Positions 52,854 to 60,770 of a stretch of 64,000 nt of DNA are shown piece by piece (position 1 is the first letter of the stretch; each line of letters begins with the position of its first letter). The position numbers were made by a program, and so were the translations under genes. The DNA comes from VFKU01 sp038916785 (GTDB lineage Bacteria > Hydrogenedentota > Hydrogenedentia > Hydrogenedentales > GCA-2746185). Location of the stretch: assembly GCA_038916785.1 (NCBI GenBank), contig JBCLBO010000005.1, forward strand, positions 13,525-77,524, written 5' to 3'. The notes beneath the pieces were generated by a model. The model did not search any database. It was not told the origin of the DNA and worked only from the letters and a program-made list of their open reading frames with translations.

Positions 52854-52946
52854 GGATAGTGCAAATCATGTGAATCCTGTCCGCTCTTGTGTTCTTCGTG
52901 CTGTGTGACGGCTGCGGCGAGGATCGACTACACTTGGAGCGCCCCG

Positions 52947-54965
52947 ATGGACTCCCAGGATCCCCTCAGCCCGAATTTGCGCCTGACGGCGCTTGGTGCG
53001 GCTTCGTATTGGCGGGCGGCAGTCGCCGATCGGCTGGTGTGCGCTTTCGCGGGGGCTGTGGCGCTGGCGGTCTATGTGGCCACTCTGGCGCCGGGGGTGA
53101 CGGGTGAGGACAGCGGGGAGCTGATCGCCGCGGCGTGGACGCTCGGTATCCCCCACCCTCCCGGCTATCCGCTGTGGTGTCTGCTCGCCTATCCTATTTT
53201 GCACGTCGTGGATGCCGGCTCGGTCGCGTGGCGCGGGAATCTGGCGTCGGCGCTCTTCGGAGCGGCGGGCGTTTGGATTCTGGCCGAGACGGTGTTCGCG
53301 CTATTCGGGCGGCGCTGGGCTGCTCTGGCCGCGGCGTTGGCGCTCGCGTTCTCCCGCGAGTTTTGGCAGCAGGCGGTCGTGGCCGAGGTGTATACGCTTG
53401 GCGCGGCGCTGATCGCCTTGCACTGGCTTCTGTTGATCCGCTGGTCGCGATCGCGGCGTCCCGCGGCGATGTATGGCGCGGCGCTGGTGGCCGGTCTGGC
53501 GGCCGCGCATTACACGCTCAATCTCGTTCTGGTGCCGCTGGGATTGATCTATATATTCGTGCTGGATGTGCGACCCCGGCGCCTGCGGCGGTATGGGTGG
53601 TTTCTCGCGCTGTCCATTCCCGGATGGGCGATCTACCTGTACTTGCCGCTGCGATCGCTGGCGGATCCCGCGATGGACTGGGGCAATCCGGAGACCTGGC
53701 CGGCCTTCGTCGACGTCGTGTCGCGCGGCCAATACCGCGACCTTATGCTGAGCCAAGCCTCCTTCGGCCCGCAGTTGCTCGAGCCGTTGCGCGTCGCGGG
53801 GCGCCAGTTGGCCTTCGAGTTCACGCCCTGGGTCGGGCTGGCGGCGCTGGCGGGTTTGTGTGGCTGGGGCCTGAGCGAAGTCTCGGGCAAAGGCCGGGGC
53901 CTCCACAGCCCGCCCTTCGCAGTATATGCGCTGGCCGCGGGTCTTGCGTTCGCGGCGGGGGCGCTGTTCGTGCCCGAGTACCCGCCGGAGTACCCCTGGG
54001 AATGGCTCCGGACGGCCTACTGGATTCCGGTGCTCGTGACCGCGGCTTGTTTCCTTGGATATATAATAGCGTTAGTTAGTAAATATAGTAAAATAGCATA
54101 TATAGTTATTGCATGTATATGTATAATTAGTCCTATCGTTTTCAATTTTTCCGTGTCCAACCGTCGCGGCGATCGCCTGGCCGAGGGCTACGCCCGCGAG
54201 CTCCTGGACGGGATGGCGCCGGACGCGGTGTATTTCGGGGGCGGGGACCACACGGTATTTCCGGCGGTGTATCTCCATATCTCCGAGGGGCGCAGGCCGG
54301 ACGTCCTGCTCGCGAACCGATACGGCTATCCCGCGCCGGAGCTCTACGCGCTGGCCGGCGAGCCCGCCCCGCGCACCCGCTCCTCGGAGGAAGAAGAACA
54401 ACGCCTCTTCGAAGCGGTGCTCGCGACGACCGCGCGCCCAGTGTATTCGGCCGTGCCGAGGCTGGTGTCGAACGTTTCGCGCGTGAATGAGGGCCTGCTG
54501 TACCGCTATTTGCGCGCCGGCGAGCCGCGCCGGCCGATCGATCTGGACGCCCTGGCCGTGCCCGCGATGGACACCCGCGGCGACTGGAGCAACGAGCTGG
54601 TGGCGCACGAGTACCTGGCGGCGCTGGGCCGCGCGCTCTTCGACGCGGGCCGCCCGGCGGACGCGCTGGACGCGCTCGATCGCGCGGCGAGATACGTGCA
54701 CGAGGACAAGGACGCGCTCAACAACCTGGGGCTCAACGCCGCCGAGGGTGGGCAGGTGGCCGCGGCGTCGGTCTACTTCCGCCGCGGGCTGGCGACGGAC
54801 CCCCTCTTTCTCCCCGCCGCGCTCAATCTTGCTCAGTGCTATTTGCTCGAAGGGGCGCCGCGCGCGGCGCTTGCGATTTTCGGGCGCTTTGAAGCGGCGG
54901 GGCGGCATGATCCGCGTCTGGACGAAATGAAGAGCGCGGCGCTAAGCGCCCTGGAAGGGCGTTAG
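52947..54965 (+). CDS. DUF2723-family GT-C membrane protein with C-terminal TPR
   Basis: 672 residues from ATG 52947. The DUF2723 opening is LAPGVTGEDSGELIAAAWTL with GIPHPPGYPLW; the acidic pair (EDSGE) is at the GT-C catalytic position. About ten helices follow to residue 400, then a soluble part (YFGGGDHTVFPAVYLHI) and TPR-like helices (NNLGLNAAEGGQVAAASVYF, ALNLAQCYLLEGAPRAALAI). Members resemble protein O-mannosyltransferases. Within the gene, bases 54058-54150, coding the last helix, are strikingly A/T-rich with six ATA codons, unlike anything around them. Confidence 0.83.
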   Translation: MDSQDPLSPNLRLTALGAASYWRAAVADRLVCAFAGAVALAVYVATLAPGVTGEDSGELIAAAWTLGIPHPPGYPLWCLLAYPILHVVDAGSVAWRGNLASALFGAAGVWILAETVFALFGRRWAALAAALALAFSREFWQQAVVAEVYTLGAALIALHWLLLIRWSRSRRPAAMYGAALVAGLAAAHYTLNLVLVPLGLIYIFVLDVRPRRLRRYGWFLALSIPGWAIYLYLPLRSLADPAMDWGNPETWPAFVDVVSRGQYRDLMLSQASFGPQLLEPLRVAGRQLAFEFTPWVGLAALAGLCGWGLSEVSGKGRGLHSPPFAVYALAAGLAFAAGALFVPEYPPEYPWEWLRTAYWIPVLVTAACFLGYIIALVSKYSKIAYIVIACICIISPIVFNFSVSNRRGDRLAEGYARELLDGMAPDAVYFGGGDHTVFPAVYLHISEGRRPDVLLANRYGYPAPELYALAGEPAPRTRSSEEEEQRLFEAVLATTARPVYSAVPRLVSNVSRVNEGLLYRYLRAGEPRRPIDLDALAVPAMDTRGDWSNELVAHEYLAALGRALFDAGRPADALDALDRAARYVHEDKDALNNLGLNAAEGGQVAAASVYFRRGLATDPLFLPAALNLAQCYLLEGAPRAALAIFGRFEAAGRHDPRLDEMKSAALSALEGR

Positions 54966-54995
54966 CGCCGCGCAGCGTATTCGACGATTAGAAAT

Positions 54996-55364
54996 TTACT
55001 TCACGGCCTCGACGCTGGCGATCGTGATAATTTTCATTCCACCCTTTTCCGATATGACGCCAGTGGCCTTGACCTGTTTGCCCATCAACGGGGCCAACAG
55101 ATCCTTCGCCTGCTTGCCGCCGCTGGCCATGGCGAGGTAGAGCGTTTCCTTGCCGTCGGCGCCTTTCACGGACAGACCGATCGGATTGCCTTTTTGCGCG
55201 CATGCCGTCGCGCAGGCCGCGTGCCCTTCGCCGGACTTGCCGTCAAGGTAACACACCATGTCCACCGGTTCGCCGGTGACGGTCGTCGCATCTTCGGCGA
55301 AAGCCGGAATGAGCGCGACGGACAGAACGGTCAGTACCAACGCGATCGCCAATTTCGTCCTCAT
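54996..55364 (-). CDS. Cys/His-motif small periplasmic protein, paralogue A
   Basis: 122 residues from ATG 55364, with AAGGAG 8 bases upstream; an out-of-frame ATG lies 5 bases earlier. After a signal peptide come VTGEPVDMVCYLDGKSGEGH and AACATACAQKGNPIGLSVKG, with the pattern C-x9-H-x2-C-x3-C. The protein ends GKQVKATGVISEKGGMKIIT, an OB-like strand pattern. The four ligands suggest metal or cofactor binding. The adjacent gene upstream encodes a paralogue. The named family is unknown to me. Confidence 0.72.
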   Translation of the reverse strand: MRTKLAIALVLTVLSVALIPAFAEDATTVTGEPVDMVCYLDGKSGEGHAACATACAQKGNPIGLSVKGADGKETLYLAMASGGKQAKDLLAPLMGKQVKATGVISEKGGMKIITIASVEAVK

Positions 55365-55415
55365 GGCATTTCTCCTTCGTGTCGCTCCCTTGCGGGATAG
55401 ACTATAGAACGTAAC

Positions 55416-55430
55416 GCACGGGATCCGTGC
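55416..55430. promoter_or_regulatory. Interrupted palindrome in the leader of paralogue A
   Basis: GCACGGGATCCGTGC has 6-bp arms and a 3-base centre. On the minus strand it sits a few bases upstream of a TATAGT hexamer at 55405-55400, where a repressor or activator could act. This is a by-eye candidate. Confidence 0.3.
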
Positions 55431-55463
55431 GGTCTGAATCAATCGCAACCGGTCTACTCGATG

Positions 55464-55907
55464 TTACTCCGGCTTCTTCTGGGTGGCCGGCGCGCTGTTC
55501 TGCACGCTCGCCGAGCCCGCCGCCGCCGGCTGCCACGCCGCCGCCGCCGCTTCAACCTTGCTGACGGTGATGATCTTCATGCCGCCTTTGTCGGCGACGG
55601 CGCCGGTCACCTTGACCTGTTTGCCCAGGCTCGCGGCGAGGAGGTCTTTGGCTGCTTTTCCGCCGCCGCCGAGCGCGAGATACAAGACGACTTCCTTGCC
55701 GTCGGCACTCTTGGCGGCGATGCCGAGGGGTTGGCCCTTCTCCGCGCAGCTCTTGGCGCAGGCCGCGTGCGCTTCGCCGGCTTTTCCGCTCAGGAAGCAA
55801 GAGATGTCCACCGGCTCGCCGGTGATGGTGATTTCATCCGCGTGCGCGGCGACTCCCGCGAAAGCCAAGGCTGCGATGGTGACTACGAACAACGACATCT
55901 TCGACAT
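55464..55907 (-). CDS. Cys/His-motif small periplasmic protein, paralogue B
   Basis: 147 residues from ATG 55907 (ribosome site GAGGAG). A signal peptide (LFVVTIAALAFAGVAAHA) precedes ITGEPVDISCFLSGKAGEAH and AACAKSCAEKGQPLGIAAKS, the same C-x9-H-x2-C-x3-C pattern as the neighbour. The core continues GKQVKVTGAVADKGGMKIIT and ends with an Ala/Gln-rich tail absent in paralogue A. The two genes are a tandem duplication, about 100 bp apart, each with its own ribosome site. Confidence 0.75.
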   Translation of the reverse strand: MSKMSLFVVTIAALAFAGVAAHADEITITGEPVDISCFLSGKAGEAHAACAKSCAEKGQPLGIAAKSADGKEVVLYLALGGGGKAAKDLLAASLGKQVKVTGAVADKGGMKIITVSKVEAAAAAWQPAAAGSASVQNSAPATQKKPE

Positions 55908-55956
55908 AACGATCGACTCCTCGTTGATACCCCGATTAAACACGGAAACAAGTCTA

Positions 55957-56523
55957 TCAGGTAGCGGTATTCTTCGACAATGAATCTTTGGCCGGCCCGG
56001 AACTCTGCTGATTCAAATGGTTTATCCGCGAATCGAGCAGCCCCTTCAGTCCCACGAACACGAGCGTGCCGGCCGCGGCGATCAGCGCCAAACTCACGAG
56101 ATTGGCGTATGACTTGCGGAAGGTCGCGGTCATCACTTTGATCTCCTGACCATCGACGACATGGCCTTGCTGGTTGGAATAGATCACGTACACCGGCCGT
56201 TTCTCCGGGATTGCCGCAGCGTCTGTCGATTCGCCAAGCCGGAACGAGTCTAGGCGCAGCCCGTGCATCACGGTCGAGTCGAGTTCCGGACGCCACCCGC
56301 GGATGACGTCGATCATATAGCGCGCGCGCGCGAGCGCGAAGCCCGGATCCCCCACCTCCCACTTGCCGGTATCGAGAAATCCCTCGTACCCCCGGCGCAC
56401 CTCGAAATAATCGCGATCGAAGATTTTTTGGATGATCGGGTACGGTGTCAGCGGGAGCAGGAACACCGCCGCGTTCAGCACGATCCCGCCGGCGAGCACT
56501 GCCCAGTAGCGCGGTCGCCGCAT
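55957..56523 (-). CDS. Bitopic membrane protein of unknown function
   Basis: 188 residues with a helix at each end (YWAVLAGGIVLNAAVFLLPL and ANLVSLALIAAAGTLVFVGL) and a periplasmic domain of about 110 residues between (DYFEVRRGYEGFLDTGKWEV, LDSTVMHGLRLDSFRLGES). I do not recognise the family. It follows the PHP gene by 16 bp on the same strand and could be co-transcribed with it. Confidence 0.6.
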   Translation of the reverse strand: MRRPRYWAVLAGGIVLNAAVFLLPLTPYPIIQKIFDRDYFEVRRGYEGFLDTGKWEVGDPGFALARARYMIDVIRGWRPELDSTVMHGLRLDSFRLGESTDAAAIPEKRPVYVIYSNQQGHVVDGQEIKVMTATFRKSYANLVSLALIAAAGTLVFVGLKGLLDSRINHLNQQSSGPAKDSLSKNTAT

Positions 56524-56539
56524 GCCGGTTCTCCGAAGC

Positions 56540-57907
56540 CTACTCGCGGACGTAAATGGGGTTGGTGTAGACCCACGAACGCATTTCGGTGTCGACGGTC
56601 AGGAATCCCTCGATGCGGTAGATGCCGGGCTGCTGGAGGTCGTGTACGAGTTCGCGGCCGTCGCCTTCCTGGACGACCTCCCCGTTTCGAATCAGCCGGA
56701 TGTGGCACTCCGATGGAAATTCCGCCACGAGTTGCATGCCGGCAGCAAAGTTGAGTTCGTCCCCCATCACCGCGCGCGGGGCGGCGGCGGGGCCGTCGCC
56801 GGTATGGCGCGCGCCGAAGTAGAGGCCCGTCGGGTCGCACATCCAGTCGTGGCTGACGTAAGCGTGCCCCGCGTGCAGCGCCACGCGCACGGCGTCTTCT
56901 GTGAGGTCATTGGTCAAGATGTGCGTGCTCACGTTTCGCATGGAGCGGTAATACGGGTCGAAGTCGAGACGCGCGACGATGTCGCCGGGTTGGTGACCCT
57001 TGGTGATTTCCTTGATGCCGGGGTATTGCTTCGACGTGACCTTCCGCATGCCGTCGTCCGGATCCACGATGGTGCCGACGAGGAGTGTGTCCGCGTCCAG
57101 CATTTTCGAGATGAAGACCTGGTTGTGGTGACAGTCGTTCCCCGCGATGCCGGTGAGCCGGCGCGCGGCCAGTTCCTGGTCCCATTTGCGCAGATAGAGA
57201 TCGGGGTAGTCCAACTGCGTCGCCAGCATCTCGTCGGGATATTTTTCGACGAGCGCGCGCATCGCCGCATACTTCGCAGGATCGGTCAGCGCGGCGATGA
57301 TTGGGACCACAATGCCCATGTCGTCTTTGGCGTCCGCGTGGCGATTGTAGATTTCCATCCCGGATAGGCCGTCCATCGGATGGTCGAAGCGCTCCTCGAT
57401 GTGCGAGAGGAAAATCAGCCCCGCGCCTTCCGTGCAGGCCTTGATAATTTCCTCCTCCGGGCTGTCCATCTTGTCCATAATCGAATTCATGGGATGTACG
57501 AGGAAGCCCTTTGCCTCCGAGCCGGGGATGAAGAGCACGCCGTCGTGGATGCCGCGCCAGTTATCGCTGATGAAGTCGAAGGGAGGCCGGTGGTGATTGC
57601 TCAGCAGCACAATGGAGACGCCCGCCTTTTTCGCGTCCGCCAGCATCTCCGGCAAGGTGCCGCCGGTGTGAGCAGAGTCCTGCGCGTGCGCGTGGCAGAT
57701 CGCGCGCAGGTCCTTCAGGCCCAGGCTCCTCCCCACGTCCCGCCGCCCCGCCGCGATTTTGGCGACGTCTGCCTGTCCAGCAGCCAGACGCTCCTCGCTC
57801 ATCCGCTGGATGGTCGTGTATTTTCGTCCGAGCGATTTCCCCGGCTCGCCCGCGAACGCCGCCGCGCACAAGACCACGCACGCCGCCACTCCACAAAAAA
57901 ATCGCAT
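56540..57907 (-). CDS. Secreted PHP-domain metallo-phosphoesterase
   Basis: 455 residues from ATG 57907 with the ribosome site GAGGAG. A signal peptide (FFCGVAACVVLCAAAFAGE) precedes the PHP signature: ICHAHAQDSAHTGG, LADAKKAGVSIVLLSNHHRP, FLSHIEERFDHPMDGLSGME and IAGNDCHHNQVF, giving the metal His/Asp set. The C-terminal about 120 residues are a beta-rich domain (ELNFAAGMQLVAEFPSECHI). PHP enzymes hydrolyse phosphoesters; export suggests degradation of environmental substrates. It is divergent from the 665-residue membrane protein gene. Confidence 0.8.
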   Translation of the reverse strand: MRFFCGVAACVVLCAAAFAGEPGKSLGRKYTTIQRMSEERLAAGQADVAKIAAGRRDVGRSLGLKDLRAICHAHAQDSAHTGGTLPEMLADAKKAGVSIVLLSNHHRPPFDFISDNWRGIHDGVLFIPGSEAKGFLVHPMNSIMDKMDSPEEEIIKACTEGAGLIFLSHIEERFDHPMDGLSGMEIYNRHADAKDDMGIVVPIIAALTDPAKYAAMRALVEKYPDEMLATQLDYPDLYLRKWDQELAARRLTGIAGNDCHHNQVFISKMLDADTLLVGTIVDPDDGMRKVTSKQYPGIKEITKGHQPGDIVARLDFDPYYRSMRNVSTHILTNDLTEDAVRVALHAGHAYVSHDWMCDPTGLYFGARHTGDGPAAAPRAVMGDELNFAAGMQLVAEFPSECHIRLIRNGEVVQEGDGRELVHDLQQPGIYRIEGFLTVDTEMRSWVYTNPIYVRE

Positions 57908-57974
57908 CGAAAACTCCTCACGTTGATAGCGTGCCCCGCGGCTGGCATCATGCCCGCAGAGGATCGCCCACGCC

Positions 57975-59972
57975 ATGTATAACGCCGACGCCAATCCGCT
58001 CCGCACGCCGCTCGTTCTGCTACTCGTCGCGCTCTCGGTCTCGGTCGGCTGGGGCATTCGCGGCCAGTTCGGCCACGAGGCCGGCGCCATGATACCCGGT
58101 GCCCTGGGGGCAATTGCCATCGCGGCGTGTTCGCGGCGCGAGGACTGGCAAAAACGCATCCCCCACGCCGCGCTGCTGGGTGGCATCGGCTTCGGATTCG
58201 GCGGTTCGATCTCCTACATGTACCCCATTTCCTTCACCATGTCCGGGCATTTCCCGACGATGTACTACGGATTCCTGACGACCTTCCTCGAAGGCGGGCT
58301 CTGGTGCGCGTTGGGGGTAGCAGGCACGGCGCTGGCGCTGACGGCGGACAACGACCGGCTTACCCGGTTGTACAGGCCTATGCTCTTCCTCATCAGCGCG
58401 ATCATTCTAAAGAACGCATTTTACGACTCGATCGCGCACTGGCTTGACACGGATCCGGCGTCTAAGATGGACGATACTTGGCATCGGCAGGAAAATCCGT
58501 TGTATTGGTTCGATTCGGACTGGTTCGCGGCCTTGTTCGGCGTCCTCGGTGTTTGCGCGTACGACCTGTGGGATCGGCGCTTCGCGCGCGGGTGGACCCT
58601 TCCCCTGCTCATTTTGCTGGGCGCGTTCGGCGGAGGATTCATTCAATACGCGCTGCGCGCGACGGGTCACTTGGACGGAGTGGTGAACTTCCTCGTCGTG
58701 CCGCAGGGTGACCTGTCGGCGATCGATCCGGCCACGGGCCAACCCTTCGATCCCGTGAACTTAATGACGAACTGGCCGCAATTCTTCGGCGACTACCCGC
58801 AGCACGTGGGGTGGTTGATCGGCGCGTTCATCGGGTTTGGAATCTATTTCGCGGTCCTCGGCCAGTGGCGGAACGGCTCTGGTCTGTTCCTCTACATGTC
58901 GCTGGGCTGGTTGATCTCCTTTCTCGTGATGCCCGTCTTCGGCAGCATCTTTATGATGGGCTACGGCGGATTTCGCATGACCCCGCCGCGCAGCGACGAC
59001 TGGGCGGGCATCGTCGGCGTGTACCTGGGCGTGTGCCTCTGGACCTGGCGGAACAATCACAAGCTCGTAACGCTCGCGGCGACGCTCGGCTTCCTGTTGG
59101 GCGGCTTGGCCTTCACCACGGCGCACATCCTGCGCTGCTTCGCAATGATCCCGGGCAACGCGCAGCGTTTCGACGGCGTCGTGCCCGATTTCTGGAAACA
59201 CTACCAGGGCGTGAACTGGCACAGCGTCATGGAACAGTCGCAGGGCTTCTGTCTCGGCTTGGCGATGGTCATCGCGCTCGGCGTGGTCTGGCGTAGCGCC
59301 CCGCCCTGCGCCAGCGGCGAGCGCATGCCGAAGTGGACCTCGGTGTTCTCCGCCATCTTCGTCATGTTCGTGCTGACTTGGCTGAACGTGGTCAAGAACG
59401 TGGACACATGGATCGAAGCCGCGGCGCCGCTCGTGCCGGTGTCGATGAAGGCACCCTTGCTCGGATTCATCGAACTCGACGCACTGACCTGGTTCAACAT
59501 CTCTTGGTGGTTCGCCGCGGCGGCGTTTCTGTACGTGTTCATCGTGCATACGCGCCGGCCGCTGCCGCTGTTGTCGTCGTCCGACGCCAGCAATGGACAT
59601 CTGCTGCACTTATTCGTCCTGTGGGTCTATGTCCTCGCAAACTTCATGCGTGGGCTGCCTGTCTCGGAGGGCCGTCTGATCACGGAGTGGGTCGTGTTCA
59701 TGAACGCCTGCCTGGCGACCGCGCTGATCGCGACGCTTCCAACGGCGTCCTTCGATCCGCTATCGCTATCGCTGCGTCCCCTCCCCCGCTTGCGCCGGAT
59801 CTGGGTACGCGGGCTGGCGGCGACGATCGTCCTTATGTTCGCCTATGCGCTCGTCCTCAAAGTCGCCTACGGCGGCGCGGCCGTCCTTGATCCGAAATAC
59901 GCGCACCGCCGCTTCGGCCCCGACGCCATCTGGCGCACACAGCCAATCCTCACACACGGCGAGCACCGCTAA
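57975..59972 (+). CDS. Large polytopic membrane protein of unknown function
   Basis: 665 residues with about 15 hydrophobic segments. The N-terminal part has VSVGWGIRGQFGHEAGAMIP and IGFGFGGSISYMYPISFTMS, Gly-rich helices recalling transporters. A conserved-looking extracytoplasmic segment is TDPASKMDDTWHRQENPLYW. No named family is recognised and no nucleotide or metal motif is visible. It is divergent from the PHP gene across only 67 bp. Related architecture is expected in PVC/Hydrogenedentota genomes, but this is from memory of style rather than a search. Confidence 0.6.
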   Translation: MYNADANPLRTPLVLLLVALSVSVGWGIRGQFGHEAGAMIPGALGAIAIAACSRREDWQKRIPHAALLGGIGFGFGGSISYMYPISFTMSGHFPTMYYGFLTTFLEGGLWCALGVAGTALALTADNDRLTRLYRPMLFLISAIILKNAFYDSIAHWLDTDPASKMDDTWHRQENPLYWFDSDWFAALFGVLGVCAYDLWDRRFARGWTLPLLILLGAFGGGFIQYALRATGHLDGVVNFLVVPQGDLSAIDPATGQPFDPVNLMTNWPQFFGDYPQHVGWLIGAFIGFGIYFAVLGQWRNGSGLFLYMSLGWLISFLVMPVFGSIFMMGYGGFRMTPPRSDDWAGIVGVYLGVCLWTWRNNHKLVTLAATLGFLLGGLAFTTAHILRCFAMIPGNAQRFDGVVPDFWKHYQGVNWHSVMEQSQGFCLGLAMVIALGVVWRSAPPCASGERMPKWTSVFSAIFVMFVLTWLNVVKNVDTWIEAAAPLVPVSMKAPLLGFIELDALTWFNISWWFAAAAFLYVFIVHTRRPLPLLSSSDASNGHLLHLFVLWVYVLANFMRGLPVSEGRLITEWVVFMNACLATALIATLPTASFDPLSLSLRPLPRLRRIWVRGLAATIVLMFAYALVLKVAYGGAAVLDPKYAHRRFGPDAIWRTQPILTHGEHR

Positions 59973-59984
59973 GGGGAAAGAGCT

Positions 59985-60074
59985 ATAGACAGGATTACAT
60001 GATTTACAAGATTTAGAGCATGACCTGACAGTGCTTCATTCCAAAATCTTGTAAATCATGTAAATCCTGTCTAT
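59985..60074. repeat. Inverted repeat between convergent genes (TTTACATGATTTACAAGATT family)
   Basis: The left arm ATAGACAGGATTACATGATT... (59985-60014) and the reverse complement of the right arm (60044-60074) agree except for one missing T. The right end includes the TAG stop codon of the DUF1080 gene (60071-60073). It may act as a two-way terminator-like hairpin; a partial arm recurs at 52864-52882. Confidence 0.8.
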
Positions 60075-60718
60075 TTAATTTCCTTGATCACGATGTCTTT
60101 GTACCAGGTCTCGCTAGCCCCGCCGCCGTGGATTTGAACGGCAAGTAAGCCACGGCGCGGGATGGCGTCGTCCGCCTCGGTGTAGTCCACCGTCTGCTCG
60201 CCGTTGAGCCACAACTGAATGTGCGGGCCCTCCGCGCGGATGCGGTACTCGTTCCAGTCGTCCTTCTTCAGAATACGATCGATCAGCGCCTTGTCAGGCT
60301 GCACCAAGGTCTTGTTCCGCCGCGACTCGTCGTACAGCGCGCCCCAAAACGTCCAGCCCATGTCCGCCTGGTAGCCCGACATTTCGTACGCAGGCTTTTC
60401 GATGCGTTGGCTCCGAAACTGGATCCCGCCATTGGCATTGCCCTTGATCTTCACTTTGAGCGTCAGTTCGAAGTCGCCGTACTCTCCCTTCACGCACAAA
60501 AAATCATTGTGCGGCACGGGCGTGTCCATCGACCCGCCGACGATCGCGCCATCCTCAATCCGGAAAATCTCAAGATTGCCCTCCCACCCCGCAAAGGTCT
60601 TCCCGTCGAAAAGCACCACTCCATCGCCGGGCGCTTTCTCCTCCGCGTGCGCGATACCCAGCCCGAGCCCGGCGTAGAGCGCCGCCACCATGAGTGTTCC
60701 GAAAATGGAATTTTTCAT
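60071..60718 (-). CDS. DUF1080 (3-keto-disaccharide hydrolase type) secreted protein
   Basis: 215 residues from ATG 60718. A signal peptide (FGTLMVAALYAGLGLGIAHA) precedes a lectin-like beta-sandwich with VVLFDGKTFAGWEG, FRIEDGAIVGGS, YGDFELTLKVKIKGNANGGI, QFRSQRIE, GYQADMG, WNEYRIRAEGPHIQLWLNGE and GLLAVQIHGGG. DUF1080 proteins bind or hydrolyse glycans and keto-sugars and are abundant in Planctomycetes and relatives. The Gfo/Idh/MocA gene upstream on the same strand fits 3-keto-sugar chemistry, an oxidoreductase making keto-sugars and this protein cleaving them. Confidence 0.88.
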   Translation of the reverse strand: MKNSIFGTLMVAALYAGLGLGIAHAEEKAPGDGVVLFDGKTFAGWEGNLEIFRIEDGAIVGGSMDTPVPHNDFLCVKGEYGDFELTLKVKIKGNANGGIQFRSQRIEKPAYEMSGYQADMGWTFWGALYDESRRNKTLVQPDKALIDRILKKDDWNEYRIRAEGPHIQLWLNGEQTVDYTEADDAIPRRGLLAVQIHGGGASETWYKDIVIKEIK

Positions 60719-60770
60719 GTTCGCCAAGTCCTCACTCTGTGAACATCTGTGTAATCTGTGGGCCGTCTCT
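60719..60770. repeat. Short ACATCTGTGTAATCTGTGG repeat
   Basis: The 52-bp gap contains CTCTGTGAACATCTGTGTAA followed by TCTGTGG, a short phased CTGTG motif common between genes of many environmental bacteria. No promoter stands out. Confidence 0.45.

Larger units (their letters stand above)
52233..52946. other. Intergenic region with perfect hairpin and IS3 relic
   Basis: About 710 bp between divergent genes. It holds a perfect 28-bp inverted repeat (52480-52550), an internally deleted IS3-like element (52683-52853), and a partial AATCATGTGAATCCTGTC repeat arm at 52864-52882 related to the one at 59985-60074. Confidence 0.7.
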
